From Sphagnum compactum (Eukaryota; Bryophyta; Sphagnopsida; Sphagnales), in contig OZ234496.1 in assembly GCA_965153455.1 (NCBI GenBank), forward strand, positions 13,942,304-14,006,303: a stretch of 64,000 bases of DNA, given 5' to 3'. Both the position numbers and the translations under genes were made by a program. Below, in pieces: positions 12,821 through 26,900 of the stretch (its first letter is position 1; the number at the start of each line of letters is the position of its first letter). A model generated the notes under the pieces. It searched no databases. It was given only the letters and a program-made list of their open reading frames with translations, and was not told the origin of the DNA.

Positions 12821-13198
12821 GACAGCGCATTAACAACTCCGCAACAGCGTCCCCACGAACGAGAAATCCTCATCCATAAGCAGCCAGCGCATTAACAACT
12901 CCGCAACAGCGTCTCCACGAACGAGAAATCCTCATCAATAAAGCAGCCAGCGCATTAACAACTGAACAGGAGCGTCTCCACGAACGAGAACTCCTCATCC
13001 ATAAACTATCCAGCGCCATTAACAAACTACGACACAACAGCGTCTGTCTCCACGAACGAGAAATCCTCATCTACGAATCATCCAGCGCCATTTAGCAACT
13101 ACTCCACAACAGCGTCTGTCTCCACGAACGAGAACTCCTCCTCATCCACAATTCATCCACCGCCATTAACAACTACTCCACAACAGCGTCTGTCAACA
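12821..13198. repeat. Minisatellite, about six units of 62-75 bp
   Basis: Each unit contains CATTAACAACT, then CAACAGCGTCT, then CCACGAACGAGAA and CTCATCCA. Unit starts are near 12828, 12890, 12953, 13017, 13089 and 13163. The later units are longer (an extra GTCT and extra CTC), so the array evolved in two phases. Partial outlying copies of the CCACAAACGAAAACTC / CATCCACAA part lie at about 13520-13570 and 13760-13800. The array is within 2 kb upstream of the RopGAP start. Confidence 0.9.
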
Positions 13199-16100
13199 GT
13201 GCCCCCTTTTATTTTTGGGTTTGGGGCCGTGTCCTTTTTTTCTTTTTTTGGGGTTTATTGCATTGAAGATATGGACAATTCTTATATGGAATTCTTTTAC
13301 AATATTTAGTTAGGGTACTTTTTTTTTCCATATTTATTAGTTATGGGTGCCTCAGGAGTCCAACTTTTTTTTAAATTTGCAATGAGCCAATTTGATTGGC
13401 CCATTGCAAAAAAAAAAGAGTTGACTCTATGGAGGCTCCCAAAAATAAGCGGAGCGGAAGCCCGGCTGTCAGAGCCCCTTTTCGCGGCTGAGCGGACAAA
13501 TTCAAGCGCATGTGCGCAGTCCTTCCGTCTCCACAAACGAAAACTCCTCATCCACAAATCATCCACAAGTATTTGTGTGCAGTAGCAGGCTCTGTAATTT
13601 TCTTAGGGATTTTTTTGTTTGTAGCCAAACTGGTGATCGTCCATAGGAAGATGTAAAAAACAGGTGGCCACCATCCCTAAATAGATTTAGCCAAATCTGG
13701 CTATAGACCAGATATAACTTGTACTAATCTTTAATCATCCATCTATATTTTTTGCTACACAATGAAAACCGCATCCAAAAATCATCCACAAGTCGTTGTG
13801 CATCAGCTGAGTGTTTTTTTAATGAATTTTTGTTTGTAGCCAAAGTGGCAATCATCCCTAGGTAAGAGTTTAGCCAAATTTGACTATCAACGAGAAATAA
13901 CTTTTACTAATCTTTAATCTTCATTTTAGATTTTTGGCTACACAATGATGAAAGCCAAATATCTGAATTTGGCGATTTTAACCTTCTCACTTCTGGCGAC
14001 TGAAAACCTCCAAAATCACTTCTTTTTCGAGTTTTTAATTGTAAATTTCGCCGGTAAGAAAAAGGGTTTAGGGTTTTGTGCTTGTAGTTTTTCCCATCTG
14101 GGATTACATCCATCCATCTGGGATTACATCCACATGCCTCCATAGTTTTTGCATCACGTAAAATCTGACCAACACGGATGATTCCCTGACCTCACTTAAA
14201 TAAGGTCAGGGGATCATCCGTCAGGAGATCATCCGTCGAACTCACGGACTGACAGATGCCTTTCTGCATGTCCGCTCGATTCCTCCTCGCATGCCTTGTA
14301 AATGGGATGATATCCACTCATCGTGGCGATTGAAAAAAAAATCATTATTCCTATCCTCACTATTTCATCCACACAGTTGAACCTCAATGAGTCACGCCCC
14401 CAACTCGAGTCACACCTAACTCACTCACTCATCCACCTACCCACCGAGCCATCCACCCTACCTACCTACCTACCTAACTCTATTGGACGTATCTACCACC
14501 CTAGTACCTACCTAGTCTACTACTGTGCCTGCAAATATTTGTACTTTTCTAACCTACTGAATTATTTTCTTTAAAAAAATATTGTTGGGGGGGGGGGGGG
14601 AGGGGACACAAATTTGGGAAAATATTGCCTATTATGGCCCGTTTGGTTGCTTCTTTCTACTATGCTTATTTGGCATCCGATTGGCCCACAACAAGAAAAT
14701 ATTGGCCTCGAGCATAAAGAGAACCATGAAGCCGGATTGTGTGTGTTTACACCATTGTTGTGCTGGTATTGGATATGGCACCTAACCCCCAAGGTTAGTT
14801 GCCATTTTAAAAAATTATTAAAAATAATAATAATAATAATATTTTTATAAAAAAAAAACCATGGTTCTTGATCAAATTTTCATGAAAACCATGGGTTCTT
14901 TGAGTTTTTGACATAATTAAAAACCAATATTTTTTATGTCACAAAAAAGAGAACTTAAATATGGCAAACAAAATTAGGATCAAAGGTTTTGTTAATATCT
15001 TATTGTGCTTTGGGCACAATCTTTGGATTGGGGCAAGTTTCTAATAAGAACACTTGTATCTAATTTAGTTCATGACATAAATTAATTTCAAACATAATTA
15101 ATTAGTGCGCACCACGCTAATTAATTTCCAATTCATGCTAAATACATATCTAGAGAATTTACTTGATTTCAAACTAGTTCATTTTTGAAATCTTCATAAA
15201 TAGTGTGGCCGATTGATTGTGTGGACAATGTTCCAATGTGAATAAATTGTGACTAGAGAAGAGTTTGTAGTTGGGGGAATTGATTGAGCCTTCGTGTGCT
15301 TTTGGATCTCCGATAGGTAGGGTAGGCAAATGATTAGCGAAGCTCTTCTTTTGGTCTATGCGGTGGGGATATATTGTGGTGTGACAAAACTCGAAACTCA
15401 CAAAGAGACAAAGAAATATACTTACCAACATACCTTGGGCACTTCAACACATGTTTGTCAAATAATTAATTAATTAAATTAATTTTGAGGATTCCATTTC
15501 AAGAAATCATACATTCTCAAATATTTCATCACATTCTTTATTTTCCTTCATAATTTTTTTTGGAAAAATAAAATAAAAATGTGTATATATATATAGAAGA
15601 CATAGATAATTAACATGAGTAGGCAAAGATGGAATTGGGTTCTTGTGATTGAAAATAGCTTTGAATAGAACCCTAGTTAATTAGGTCGAGGTTGAGAGTT
15701 GAACAACACCCAATTGGGATGTAGAAGTTTGAGGAAAGAGGAAATGCATGATTAAAATCAGAAGCTTACATCAAGCTGATCTCAGTGTTGTCGCAATGAG
15801 CCCCGACTTTTCTTTTCTTTTGGCCATGCATTAACCCACTACACTCGTACAATACATTCACCTTCTCAAGCAAGGCTTCAGGCCTTGTTGTGGGTTTATA
15901 TTTAACTCAGGTAATGTTTAAATTTGGAATTGGAGACCCTGATTTAGTCTTAAGGCACGTGATATTGAAAAATATTTAGAACCAACCCAAAACCCCAAAA
16001 TAAATAAAATTAGGTTTTTAGCTTTACCATCATCATACCCATTGTACCTATGTGTCAGTTTGCCCAAGGTTTAACCATGGTAAGGGTTCACGAAACTCTT

Positions 16101-19100
16101 GCTAAACATATCTCCACAACAAAAGCTAATTTTGTAAAGCAAGCCTTGAGCCAGGTTGTTTTTGTTGTTTCCGGGTAGTTTATGGTTTTTAGGGGGGGGG
16201 GGAAAGGGGGCGGTGTTCACAACCCATCTCGGCTTTTCTATTTCGGTGTATTCTTTTGACCCTTATTAGCTTGACAACCTTGCTTTTGCTGTATTGACTA
16301 GCGGGAGTGATGATTTGTTTAGTCAAAAATGACAAATTGCAAAACCCTTACTCAGCAAGCGTTAGCTGTATAGCCTGAAATTGGGACATTTGGAACTTCC
16401 TAGAATCTGACCTTGCAATATCCGTCTATTTGACGCAAGCCCGGAACAACTTTAATGTCTCGCTCTCGGTTCCAAATTAACTCCTCCATCCAATATCATC
16501 CATCAATCGATCTTTGTGTTATGTTTATGAGTGTCTTCATCTTAAGTTCTTGAACTTTAAGGTCTAGAGTTCCAACCCAACAACAATCACAAACTTGCAG
16601 ATTCTTAACTTTCTAATAATTATAAAAACTTCGGCACAAGTAATAAATATTTTTTCAAAAATTTGACAAAACGAAAAAATTATTTAATTTATGCCAAAAT
16701 CGTTCATGATGTACTACTGTATACACTCTCTTTGTCTCTCATGTAAATGATGGTTATGAGATGGGTATCAAATCTAATATTGAATTTCAATGAAGTCCGA
16801 TGCCAAAAAAGAAGGAAAGAAAACAACACTTTGAAATCAATTTTCGCTCCGACTACTACAATTACTAAGGTGTGAGAAAAAAATTGAAAATCAATTTATT
16901 TGAAAGCCAACATTTATTTAGGTCAAAAAACAACATTTGAAATATATTTTTGAAATTTGCTATGTTCAAACAACAAATAATTTAGGTCCCCAAAAAAAAA
17001 AAAAAAACAACCAACATTTTAAATTTGCTTTTCTCAGACAACATTTACTTACTTGGAAGAGCCCAGGTCTAAAGCTGGTACTAAACCTCTAGTTCACCTT
17101 CAATTTGATGAAACCTTGGCAACCATGAATAAACCAAAGCACCCCAAAAAGGGGGAATACAAGGAACAAAATGAAAGGACCCACATCCAAGAAGACAAAT
17201 GAACCATCGAAGAGGGCGAACTACGAGGGGAATATCAAGTTCTTGAAGCCCCCTCTTGTCACAAAAGCGCATCAAATAAGGAAAGGGGTGGACCTCTTTG
17301 AAGGACACCTAGCCTCAACGAACTCTCACCTACTCTAACAACACATCTCAAAATAGAGACTGCTTGCACACGTTAATTTGATTCATTTGATTCATTGCCT
17401 CCACTCATGTTCTTGGCTAAAAAGTTGATGTGTTGTCTCTCTAGATTTTGTGCTTCCTCTTTTAGAATCCCATGGCACACTTTTTGTTTGGTTTTTAAAT
17501 TTTGCACATCTTTTTACATTTTCGCATTTGTTCTATAATCCTAGAAGTTATTGGAGATCAAAGCTTATGGATATGGCATTATCATTTTGTTTTTCTTTGT
17601 GCTGACAACAACATAAATGTTTTAGATAGGTTACATTTGATTTTGGACATGTTTTGATGTGTAGGAAACGACTTGTTTTTGAGGTGAATGGACATTGTTA
17701 CTCGAGGTCCTACTTGTTGGTCCATGGTATTTACCCAAGGTAGTTGATATTTGTGCAAATTGTTCATGAATCGCAAGGGGAGAAAAGGAAGTTTGCATAG
17801 TTGCAAGAGGCAATTTGAAAAGACACTGAACAATAATGCTTTGGCGTGTTTCATTTCGGCATAATCCAAAATCTTGCAAACATTGGGATAGTAACATTGT
17901 GAGTTACATTTTTCATGCTTGTGCAATCATTCATGACATGATCATAGAAGATGATTAGGGCAACTTATTTTTAGAACCTTGTTTTGGAGAATGGAATCTT
18001 CATCCTCAATGATGAGGTTTCAATTTTGTTGAATATAGAAATGGAATAGAAGAGAAAGAAAGTTTGGATAGACGTGTTGCATTGCGGAATGACTTGATAG
18101 AATATCTTTAGAATTTCAAAGGAAACATCCAATCATGTTGATTTGTAATAAAATTGTTCTTATTTATTCAAATAATGAATTTTTATGTGCAATGTTGGAT
18201 TTTGTGTGGAATGGCTTTTAGATTTGTGTGAATTTTGTTGTTGTCAGTAGTGAATTTTTGTGTGCAATAGGTTTCAAATATTTTGCAATTTTTAGGTTTC
18301 AAATGTTCTCGTAGTTGCACACAATGTTGAATTTTTTACTTGTGCACATTTTCTTTTACAATATTAAATTTTTTCTTACACCCCTCCTTTTATAGTGTGG
18401 ATTTTTTTGAAATTACCACCTTTTTTTGGACACTTCCACATATCTATAAAGTGAAAATCTTTACCCAATCCCTTATTCACATTAGAACTAGTTCATTCTT
18501 TTTATTTTTGTTGACAAAGGCAAAACTCTTTAACTTAAAAATAGTTTACACATTCACTACCAAATCCTTTAATTGACATTGGAAGTGGCTTGTTTTTTTT
18601 TCTAAAATTTATTGACAAAGGAAAATAATCTTTACCTTTAAAGCAAATTTACCTATCCCTCGTTCACGTGGCTTGCTTCTTTGCTTTTGTTTATTCTTAT
18701 AGAAGATTACCCAATCTTTAATTCACATTGGAAGTGGTTCATTCTCTATTATTTTTATTTTTTTAAAGGTGAAACAACTTTACCTCTAATGCAATTTACC
18801 CAATCCCTAACAATGTTGGTCAATTCCTTTTTTTAAAAGAACATGTGGTCTTGGGTTTTGTTTTTTTCCAATTTGATGAAACCTTCAACAAGTAAAGTTA
18901 TTTATTAATTTTTAATTTTTTGATAACCTTTAGATTAAATCATTTTTGGCTTTCTGAAACATAATGGATATCAAGTAAAATGATTTTTGTTTATAAAAAA
19001 AGAGATGATTATCGGGTCATTGATTTTTTTCACCCCAAAAATAAAATACAAATATGTTTTCAAATGATCACAAATGTTTTATTGAAATATTTATCTATTC

Positions 19101-20940
19101 CCATATAGTTTTCATTCAATCTTCAACAAAAAAAAAAGGTCATGGAATAATGTTTTTGCACAATCAAATTCTTATAGGCATCATCTTTGGGCCAATATTG
19201 AAAGCTGTAACTCTAAATCACATATTCCTCTTCAAAAAAACTTTGTTTTACAATCATATCTGTACAAATGCACTTAAGTGTTCATCACTTCCATATGGTG
19301 TTCTAAAAGTCCATGCAACCCTTACACCAACAAACAACATTAGAACTATTACAATGAATCAAAACATATATATAAATTAGATCTAATGAAAACATATGTA
19401 AACTTGGTCAAAAACCTTTAAAACTAACATTGAAGACAAACTACAAATGCTCAAATCAAATGTAAATTTAAAAAATTGATTTTTTGTGTAAAAAATAGTT
19501 ATTTTGAATCTTCTTCAAACAAACCTTTTTCTTCAATTATCTTCTTGTGTTTTTCAATCTACATTCTTTAGAAACTAAGAAATCAAAGATATTTATAAGT
19601 TTAACACCAACACAAGCATTGCTAGGCCATTTTTTGACAATCAAAATCAAGCGATCCAAATTTTTGATTCCAAGCCTGGACAATTGGAGATTGGCAAACA
19701 TAATAGAAATACTAAAAAAAAATTAATCTCCATTTGTGAGCCCACAATTCCAAGTATTTTGTGACTTGAAAAATATACATGTGAGAATTGTGTTTCATGC
19801 TTTGCTCACCATAACAAAATATTGCAATTTCAATCAATCTCACATTTAACCATCAATATAATTACATTTTCATTCTTAAGGATTGAAATGATGGCATCAT
19901 CATTGAAAACAATTTGTCCAAAAAATGTATGATCATTTTCATCGTATGTTGCCTCCATTGATGTTATCAAAAGATTCAAATAGAAATATACCTATAATGA
20001 AAATGGATATACTAGTTTAGTATCATATTTTTGCAACAATTTAAATTGTAACAAAATTATCCACAAAATCACATTTAACCTTCATGCTTTTGAATCGTAT
20101 GTCAAAAAACATGATAGCCAACATGTTGAAAAATACTTACCCTTAAAGCATATTATATAATCCCTAATTCTCATGGGAAATGGCTTGTTCTCTTTGTTTT
20201 TGTTGTCAAAGGCAAAAATCTTGACCCCTAAAGTGGATTACCTGGTTTGCTAGTTCACATTGCAAGTGGCTTGTTCTCTTTGTTTCCCTTGACAAAGGTG
20301 AAAATCTTTACCCCTCATGTGGATTACCTGGTCTTTAGTTAGTTCACATTGCAAGTGGCTCGGCTAGTCTCTTTGATTTTGTTGACAAATGTGAAATTTT
20401 TTTTCCGCCTAAAGTTGAATCTCTAGTTCACATGGGAAGCAACTCTTTTCATTATTTTTGTTGACAAAGGCAAAAACTCTAAACCCTAAACCTTGAAAGC
20501 AAAAATCCCTAGTTCGCATTCGTTGACAAATGACGAAAAATTCATTACCCCTACCACATGGGAAGATCAAGACACCCAAGAAATCATACCCTAAACCCTA
20601 ACATCCAATTCAAAACAATTAAATTGTTGGTCAAGAATTGTAAAGATTTTCACCTTCTAAGTAAGTAAGTAAGTAGTCCCCCCACAAACGGTTTTCTGAA
20701 TTTGGTTTCATTTTTGCGGTTCAATTGTTTGTCACTGTAGCCTTGCCATTTGCATTAAAAAGTATCTTATGAAGACACAAGAAGAATTATGGAAACTCAA
20801 ATATTTCACCATAGCAAAAATATACCTAATCTTCAAAAAATCCTCTTAAAAAACAAACCAAAATCCTTCAAGATATTATTATAACTCTATTATAACTAAT
20901 CTCAAGTTTCAACACAAGCCAAAATATCATCTTTCACAAA
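13199..20940. other. AT-rich intergenic DNA, no gene recognised
   Basis: About 7.7 kb without a convincing coding region on either strand. The left part (13.2-14.5 kb) is mixed-composition DNA with minisatellite relics, a hairpin and CCTA repeats; from 14.6 kb on it is strongly AT-rich. A recurring phrase around 18.4-20.5 kb (TTGACAAAGGCAAAA, followed by CTTTACCC and CAAGTGGCTTG) appears at least six times at irregular spacing of roughly 100-150 bases, which points to a very degenerate tandem array. Confidence 0.55.
14174..14221. repeat. 19-bp inverted repeat with 10-base loop
   Basis: The left arm ACGGATGATTCCCTGACCT (14174-14192) pairs with the right arm at 14203-14221 with one mismatch, around the spacer CACTTAAATA. 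The arm end GATCATCCGTC is repeated directly again at about 14226-14237. It could be the core of a MITE, a hairpin RNA or a protein-binding palindrome. Confidence 0.85.
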
Positions 20941-23900
20941 TCCTCACATAAAAATAGACCTATTATTATTTATTACCTTGGGGCCAAAATCCCTTAAGCT
21001 ACTATACTCTACAATGAATTTAAGCACAATATCCTTGCCTTGGTAGGCAAGGCCAACAAACAAGTATTCCAAATACAACCAAAGTCCAAGACCCATTGTG
21101 GCCCTCTTTGGTTTGGTGTGAGTGAGAATGTAATGAAAGAGGATAGTTAGTTGGGTTGGTAGGTGTGCACTCACTCTTCTTTGTTCCTCTTTTGTTTTGT
21201 CCATCCGCAATGTGGAACCCGAACCAAGTTACATACTTTTGGAAAAACCCTAATGTGACTAGAATTAGGGCTAACCGGAGGTTAATAGGTAGTTAACCGG
21301 AGTTTAATTAGGTACTTAACCCTCGGTTTTGATCCAAATTAGTAATCAGAACTTATGTTTTTTGAAGAATTTGCTGCTCAATTCCCAATTCCTTTTATTA
21401 TTTGTGGAACCAAAACCAGAACCAGAGGTTCTTCCATAAAAGTAAAGAACTGCCCAACCCTGGTTTGGTATTGGGTAGTGAGTATTTAAAATTTAGAGCT
21501 GCCCAACAAGACTTACACAAGGAGTTAAGGCCAATGCTCAACTCAAAATCAAAGCATTCCTATTGGTGCAAAACTTGAAATTGCCCCCCCAAGGCTTTAT
21601 AACACTAGGAGTCAAGGATGAAATCGAAAAAATATTTTCAATCTGCCCCAAGTTACTTATAAATGCTGAACTTTATGGCCTTCTATTGGCACCAAGGCTG
21701 AAAAAATGACGCCATCGAATTTGGGAAGCCAATTCGCAACGCTTGGGGCCGCCGATGTTCCTATCTATGAAGTTTGTTTGTTTGTTTTGTTTTTCACATT
21801 GAGATCTTCCAAACTATAACACCTCTTGTTGCACTCGTGGTATTGTGGAAAAACGCTTGATGAGTAAGGGTGCACTAAGTTTGGTCTCGTAATGTTTTCA
21901 CCTATGATGAAGAAGTTATTGAATATAGAACAATTTTTTTCACTAAAACTTTATTTAAATTCAAACTAAAAACTATATAGAAATTTGGGTGTGCTCTTGA
22001 TACTGCTAGAAAGTCCTCAATGAGTAGGATTTAACGAAGGTGATTTGAATTTTTTTGACCTAAGGTGTGAAAAATATTGATTTTTGAGTTTTTTTTTTTT
22101 TTTATCATTGAAAATTTAATCAAGTTACAATAAAATGGTTTTCAAAAGACAAAACTTAGTTTGGTAACTAGTTCACACTTGGGCCAATGGCACATGCTAC
22201 ACTTAGTCTCTATAAGGTAATGAATGAAGTTCTTAATCAACTAACTCTAATAACCTGAAAGTTTATAAACCAAATACCATTTGTTGTTTGGCTTTTGCCA
22301 AAAAGCATTCTTGTAAAGTAAAATTAAGTATGTTTTAGAAATGCATGATTCATTTAATGCAATAATCCAAGTGCTAAAACATGCATGCCTTTCTAATGTT
22401 GATGAAACATGGACATTACTAACAACAAGGCAAAGTTGTTGAGACCTATGGCCTTTTCAAAATGGAATGGAGTCAATTAACTACTAGATCGTGTTAGATG
22501 TTAAGTGGCAAATGCTATAAAGACTATCATGTCAACATGTCATTAAAAACATCCCAATTTGGCGAAATCCAAACCTTGGGAAAACTTATTGGGCAATCAC
22601 ACAAGGACCTTAGATTAATTGAAAAATTTGGGCAATCACACAAGGACCTAAGATTAATTGAAAAATGACATCTTTGAAACAAATGACATATCCTTAGGTG
22701 AAGAGCAATATTGTCTAATTGCCAAGTTGATCTTCCTATTTACAAAACTAATACCTACCCATTGTTTATGGATGTTCATAGTTCAAAGAAAGTTTTAATT
22801 GAGACCTTGTTGCAAAGAGGAATTGATTTCAAGCTACTTGTTGTGTTGTTCAAGGCAATGAACTTCAATAGTAACTTCTTAAGTTGATTGTAATTGAATG
22901 ATCTAATTCAATCAATGCAATAATTCAAACCATAGGTGTGCTACATTATTATTTGGCTTTCAAAATCCAACAAGATCATATCTGATTACATTAAAAAACC
23001 CATGCCATGGTTTCATGAGGATTAAAAAACCAATTTGTACAATGAATCTAAACTTGACAAATATTAAAATTAAATACCTAGTAAAATGGAGTAAATTTTT
23101 TTGTTAGTATTTTAATTAAATTGGTGAACAACTTATACACAATACATAGATAACTATTAGTTATGTTCATTTGTCTGCCCCTGTATGAAACAAGTACAAA
23201 ATCCTTGTGGTAAAGTGTTTCTTGTCAGATTCCATTTTGGATAACTTTAACAAATAGCAAGGAGCAACTTCTTCAACAATTGAACTGACAAAATGGGGTT
23301 TGCTTCATGAGACTTTACTCTGATTTGTGAACCTCCCAATCATGAATCCTCTTAGTTGTGCAAATATGTTTTCACATTAAATTTCTACTAAAAGTTACCT
23401 CTTAATTTAAAAAATTGTTCTACAAAGGACAATGATGAGTTTTTTAAAAAAAGAAAAAAAAGAATCAATACCATCAAACTTATGAGTAGACCAAGAAAGC
23501 ATGGGCAATTGATAACCCCGACCAAAAAACATTGAAAAAAATTGCACTAAGTGCACCAACCGTTTACAAAACCTTTCAAAAGCCACACCCATAGTCCCCA
23601 CAAGTTGAAGTGTGTCCAATGGCCTTGTCCCAAAATACATTCATTCTCCTCAAAGCCCATCATTGAAACATTGAAACCTTTGCACCCAACCTACCAATTG
23701 AACCATAACTTGCCAAAGTGTGGTGTCTTTTGTTTCCCATTGTACAAAATTGTACTTGATCCACACATGCACAATTTTTAAGGCTAGTGTAGAAACATTC
23801 ATATTTGCATCTAGATACTTTGAAATGTCTCCTAAAATCCTAGATGTAGCATGATGAGATCCTCTAACCAAAACCCAAATATATTTTAATGATACATCCA

Positions 23901-26900
23901 AACACATTTAAGTGTACCAAAAAGGACTATCATATTGTGCCTTTGCATCATTGTCTCATTCAAAGGACACAAACAAGATCTCCAAATGGGACCCCATTAC
24001 ATCTTGTAGACCCCATGTACCAAATTCCAATGCCTACATCCATGAGATTACATATACATATTAGGTGTATATCATTTCACATTACTTCAACCCCTTGGGA
24101 AGAACATTTGCTTTGTCCCTACTACTCCAATAGGATAAGAGGACTCGTCCATTTGTTGTTACACTCACATATGGATTTGTTGGGAGGTGATAAAGGGATC
24201 ATGTAAACCCAACCCAAGATGACATACATTTGTTTTATATTGGTGGATTTCAATGTTCATAGTTGTGCAAATGTACAAAAAATTCACACAATTATTTTTC
24301 TTTAACTATTCACTTAGTTAGATTTGTAGTAAGGTGTGTCCTATTATACAATGCTTGATCCATATGCTCACATTGAAAGGAAATTTTTTAATGTGTTTCT
24401 AAAGAGAAAATCATGAATTTGAAAGAGAGAGTTGTCTTTTCAAATCACCCCTTAGAGTGGGTCAGAAGACCATGCCCTGACTGAGCGTGTTTTTGAAGTA
24501 CAATAACTAGTTTTAACACTAAGTAGAGTCTTGAGAAGCATATGGGGGGGGGGGGACTAGAGAAGGAACCTATATAGGTATACTTTTTACCCTAGGGTTA
24601 GTTTCAACTTTCATCATTAAATAATCTTTAAAAATAGTGAAACAGATTTTGCATGCAAATATGAAACTGAGGTGTTAAAAAAACCATCATAATTATTTGC
24701 AGGCTACTTACTACTCTCTGGATAATTTCACTCCTCATTCATATGAGGATATATATATCAAAGTAGATCATGGAAAATAATAATTCGAAATTTTTCTTTA
24801 AAAAAAAGGTTTTTTTTGGAAAAAAAAAGAAAGAAAGTTAATTCATTTTCTCCATGTGGAAACTGACTATATGGTATAGAGATTGAACATACCAGCCTGG
24901 TCCTAGTATTGGGTAATATTATTTTTAAAAAACTTTCATACCAACATGGTCTTGGTATTGGGTACTTTTTAAAAAACCTTTCACACAAGACAGACCAGTG
25001 TACATCGTTTTGTTAAGTGAAATGAACAAATGCAACATTTACATAATCTATTGGCATTTTTTCATTTCACTTAGCAACTTTTTTACTTTCCCATTTGAAG
25101 AGAATTCTTTTTGAGTATATACATACATAAATTACAAAAAAGAAGAAACCAAATAAAGAGTAGAAAATAAGAAAAAATAAAACTTATAATAATGAAGAAA
25201 AACCCTACTTGAAAAAGAATGAGGTGTGTCTTCTTTCTCCAAACTTCAAACTTGCATCCAAATAAACAAAAATACAAAAGTGCAAAAGAAACACTTTATT
25301 TTTATTATACAAAATAATAATAAAAACAGAAAAACACATAAAAATAAAAAAATAAAAAAGATAAAACTGTTTAAAAAAAAGTAAAACATGAACCAAACAT
25401 TGTTGAAATAACACACCTGTGCATTAGGCACGGGGTTCAAACTAGTACATATATATACTCATGCAAATTTTGTCTGCTCATGCACTGAATTGCCTGGGGA
25501 TGGTAGTAGTAGCACTCATGACATATTACAGAGTTGGCCATGACCAGAGAGATTAGAGAGATTCCTTCCAGAGAGACCTGCAGCCACCCCCCCCCCTCCC
25601 ATTTGATCTACTGACAAACACTTCTTAGACACCATGTGAATCAATGAGAGATTTTTGGGGGTTGTAATGTGGGGGGCTGGCTCCCCCAGTGCCACCCACA
25701 AAGTACCTCCTCATCCAGACAGCCCCCAAAGTTTTGGTGGGCCGGTATGCAGAGAGTTCGTAGTATTGAGTATTTTTCAAGAGTGACTTTTCTTGCAGGT
25801 TCTGTTCTCTGACTACCTACTATCTTCAAGAATTGTTCCCAAAAGTAGCATCTGTCTCAAGCAGCAGCAACAACAACAACGTCCTTGTCATGCAATCAAT
25901 CCCCAGTTCCTCCACCATCTCCTCACCATCTCCAACGATCCAACTTCAATGGAGGGTTCAGACTTCACACACAATGTTTCTTGGTTGCATGTGAATTTCC
26001 TACTGAAAACAGCGATGATCTGAAAATGCTCTTGCATGTTTCTGTTCACGTCCAGTACCAAAGCTGGGAACTGAAACAACTATTCAGCCCAGTACTGCAC
26101 ATGAACTTCCTTGGACTTGGACTTCTTCGAAGCTGGAACTGAAACAACTGTTCAGCACAGTACTGCAAAATATACTTCCTTAGACTAGTTCTCCCTTACT
26201 CCTTCTTACCCTGTTTCTCTCAAGAGTCCAGGCTGCCACTGGTATGAAACTTTTTACACATACCCAATACCAAGACACAGCTAGTAGGTATGTTGTAAAG
26301 TCAATACCAGAGAAAAAAGCACAGGTATTTTGCTTTCTTATGAAAAACTTCAAAAGCCGATATCATGACCAAGCTAGTATGCTCTCAAAAGTCAATTACC
26401 AGACCAACACTAGTACGTATGTTTCTTACAATTCAGTTGCGAACAAAAAAAGTACCCAATACCAGGACCAAGAGTTCGTTCAAAAGTATCCTACCCAGAG
26501 ACCAACAACACTGGAAATTTTCTTATGGAAATTTTCAAAAGCATAGCGTCCCTATACCAGGACCAGGGTCGTATGATCAAAAGTTTATATGGGACACCAA
26601 CACTGTTGAAAAAAATCAACACAGTTAGTATGATACCAGACCAACAACACTGACCAACAATTGAACATGTGTTTCTTGTTCCTAGAGAAACAAGAAAGGA
26701 TGAGACCATCTTCTTTTCACCTAGCTAACAGAAACTATTCACCCTGAGCAGAGTTTTTCTTAAACTACTTGCCACAACTGAGAGTCTTTTAGAGACCTAT
26801 CTACTACAATGCCCACCTTGTAATACTGAAAAAGGTCATGAACCTTTTTCCCTCTCAAACTTCATAGGGTTTCAAAGCCCAGCCCAGCTATCTCCTTGTA

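Noticed and set aside
23407-24206. Run of four frames of 76-105 codons on both strands, suspected mobile-element gene
   Set aside because: No recognisable motif in either strand after reading the minus strand through; kept only as unannotated DNA.
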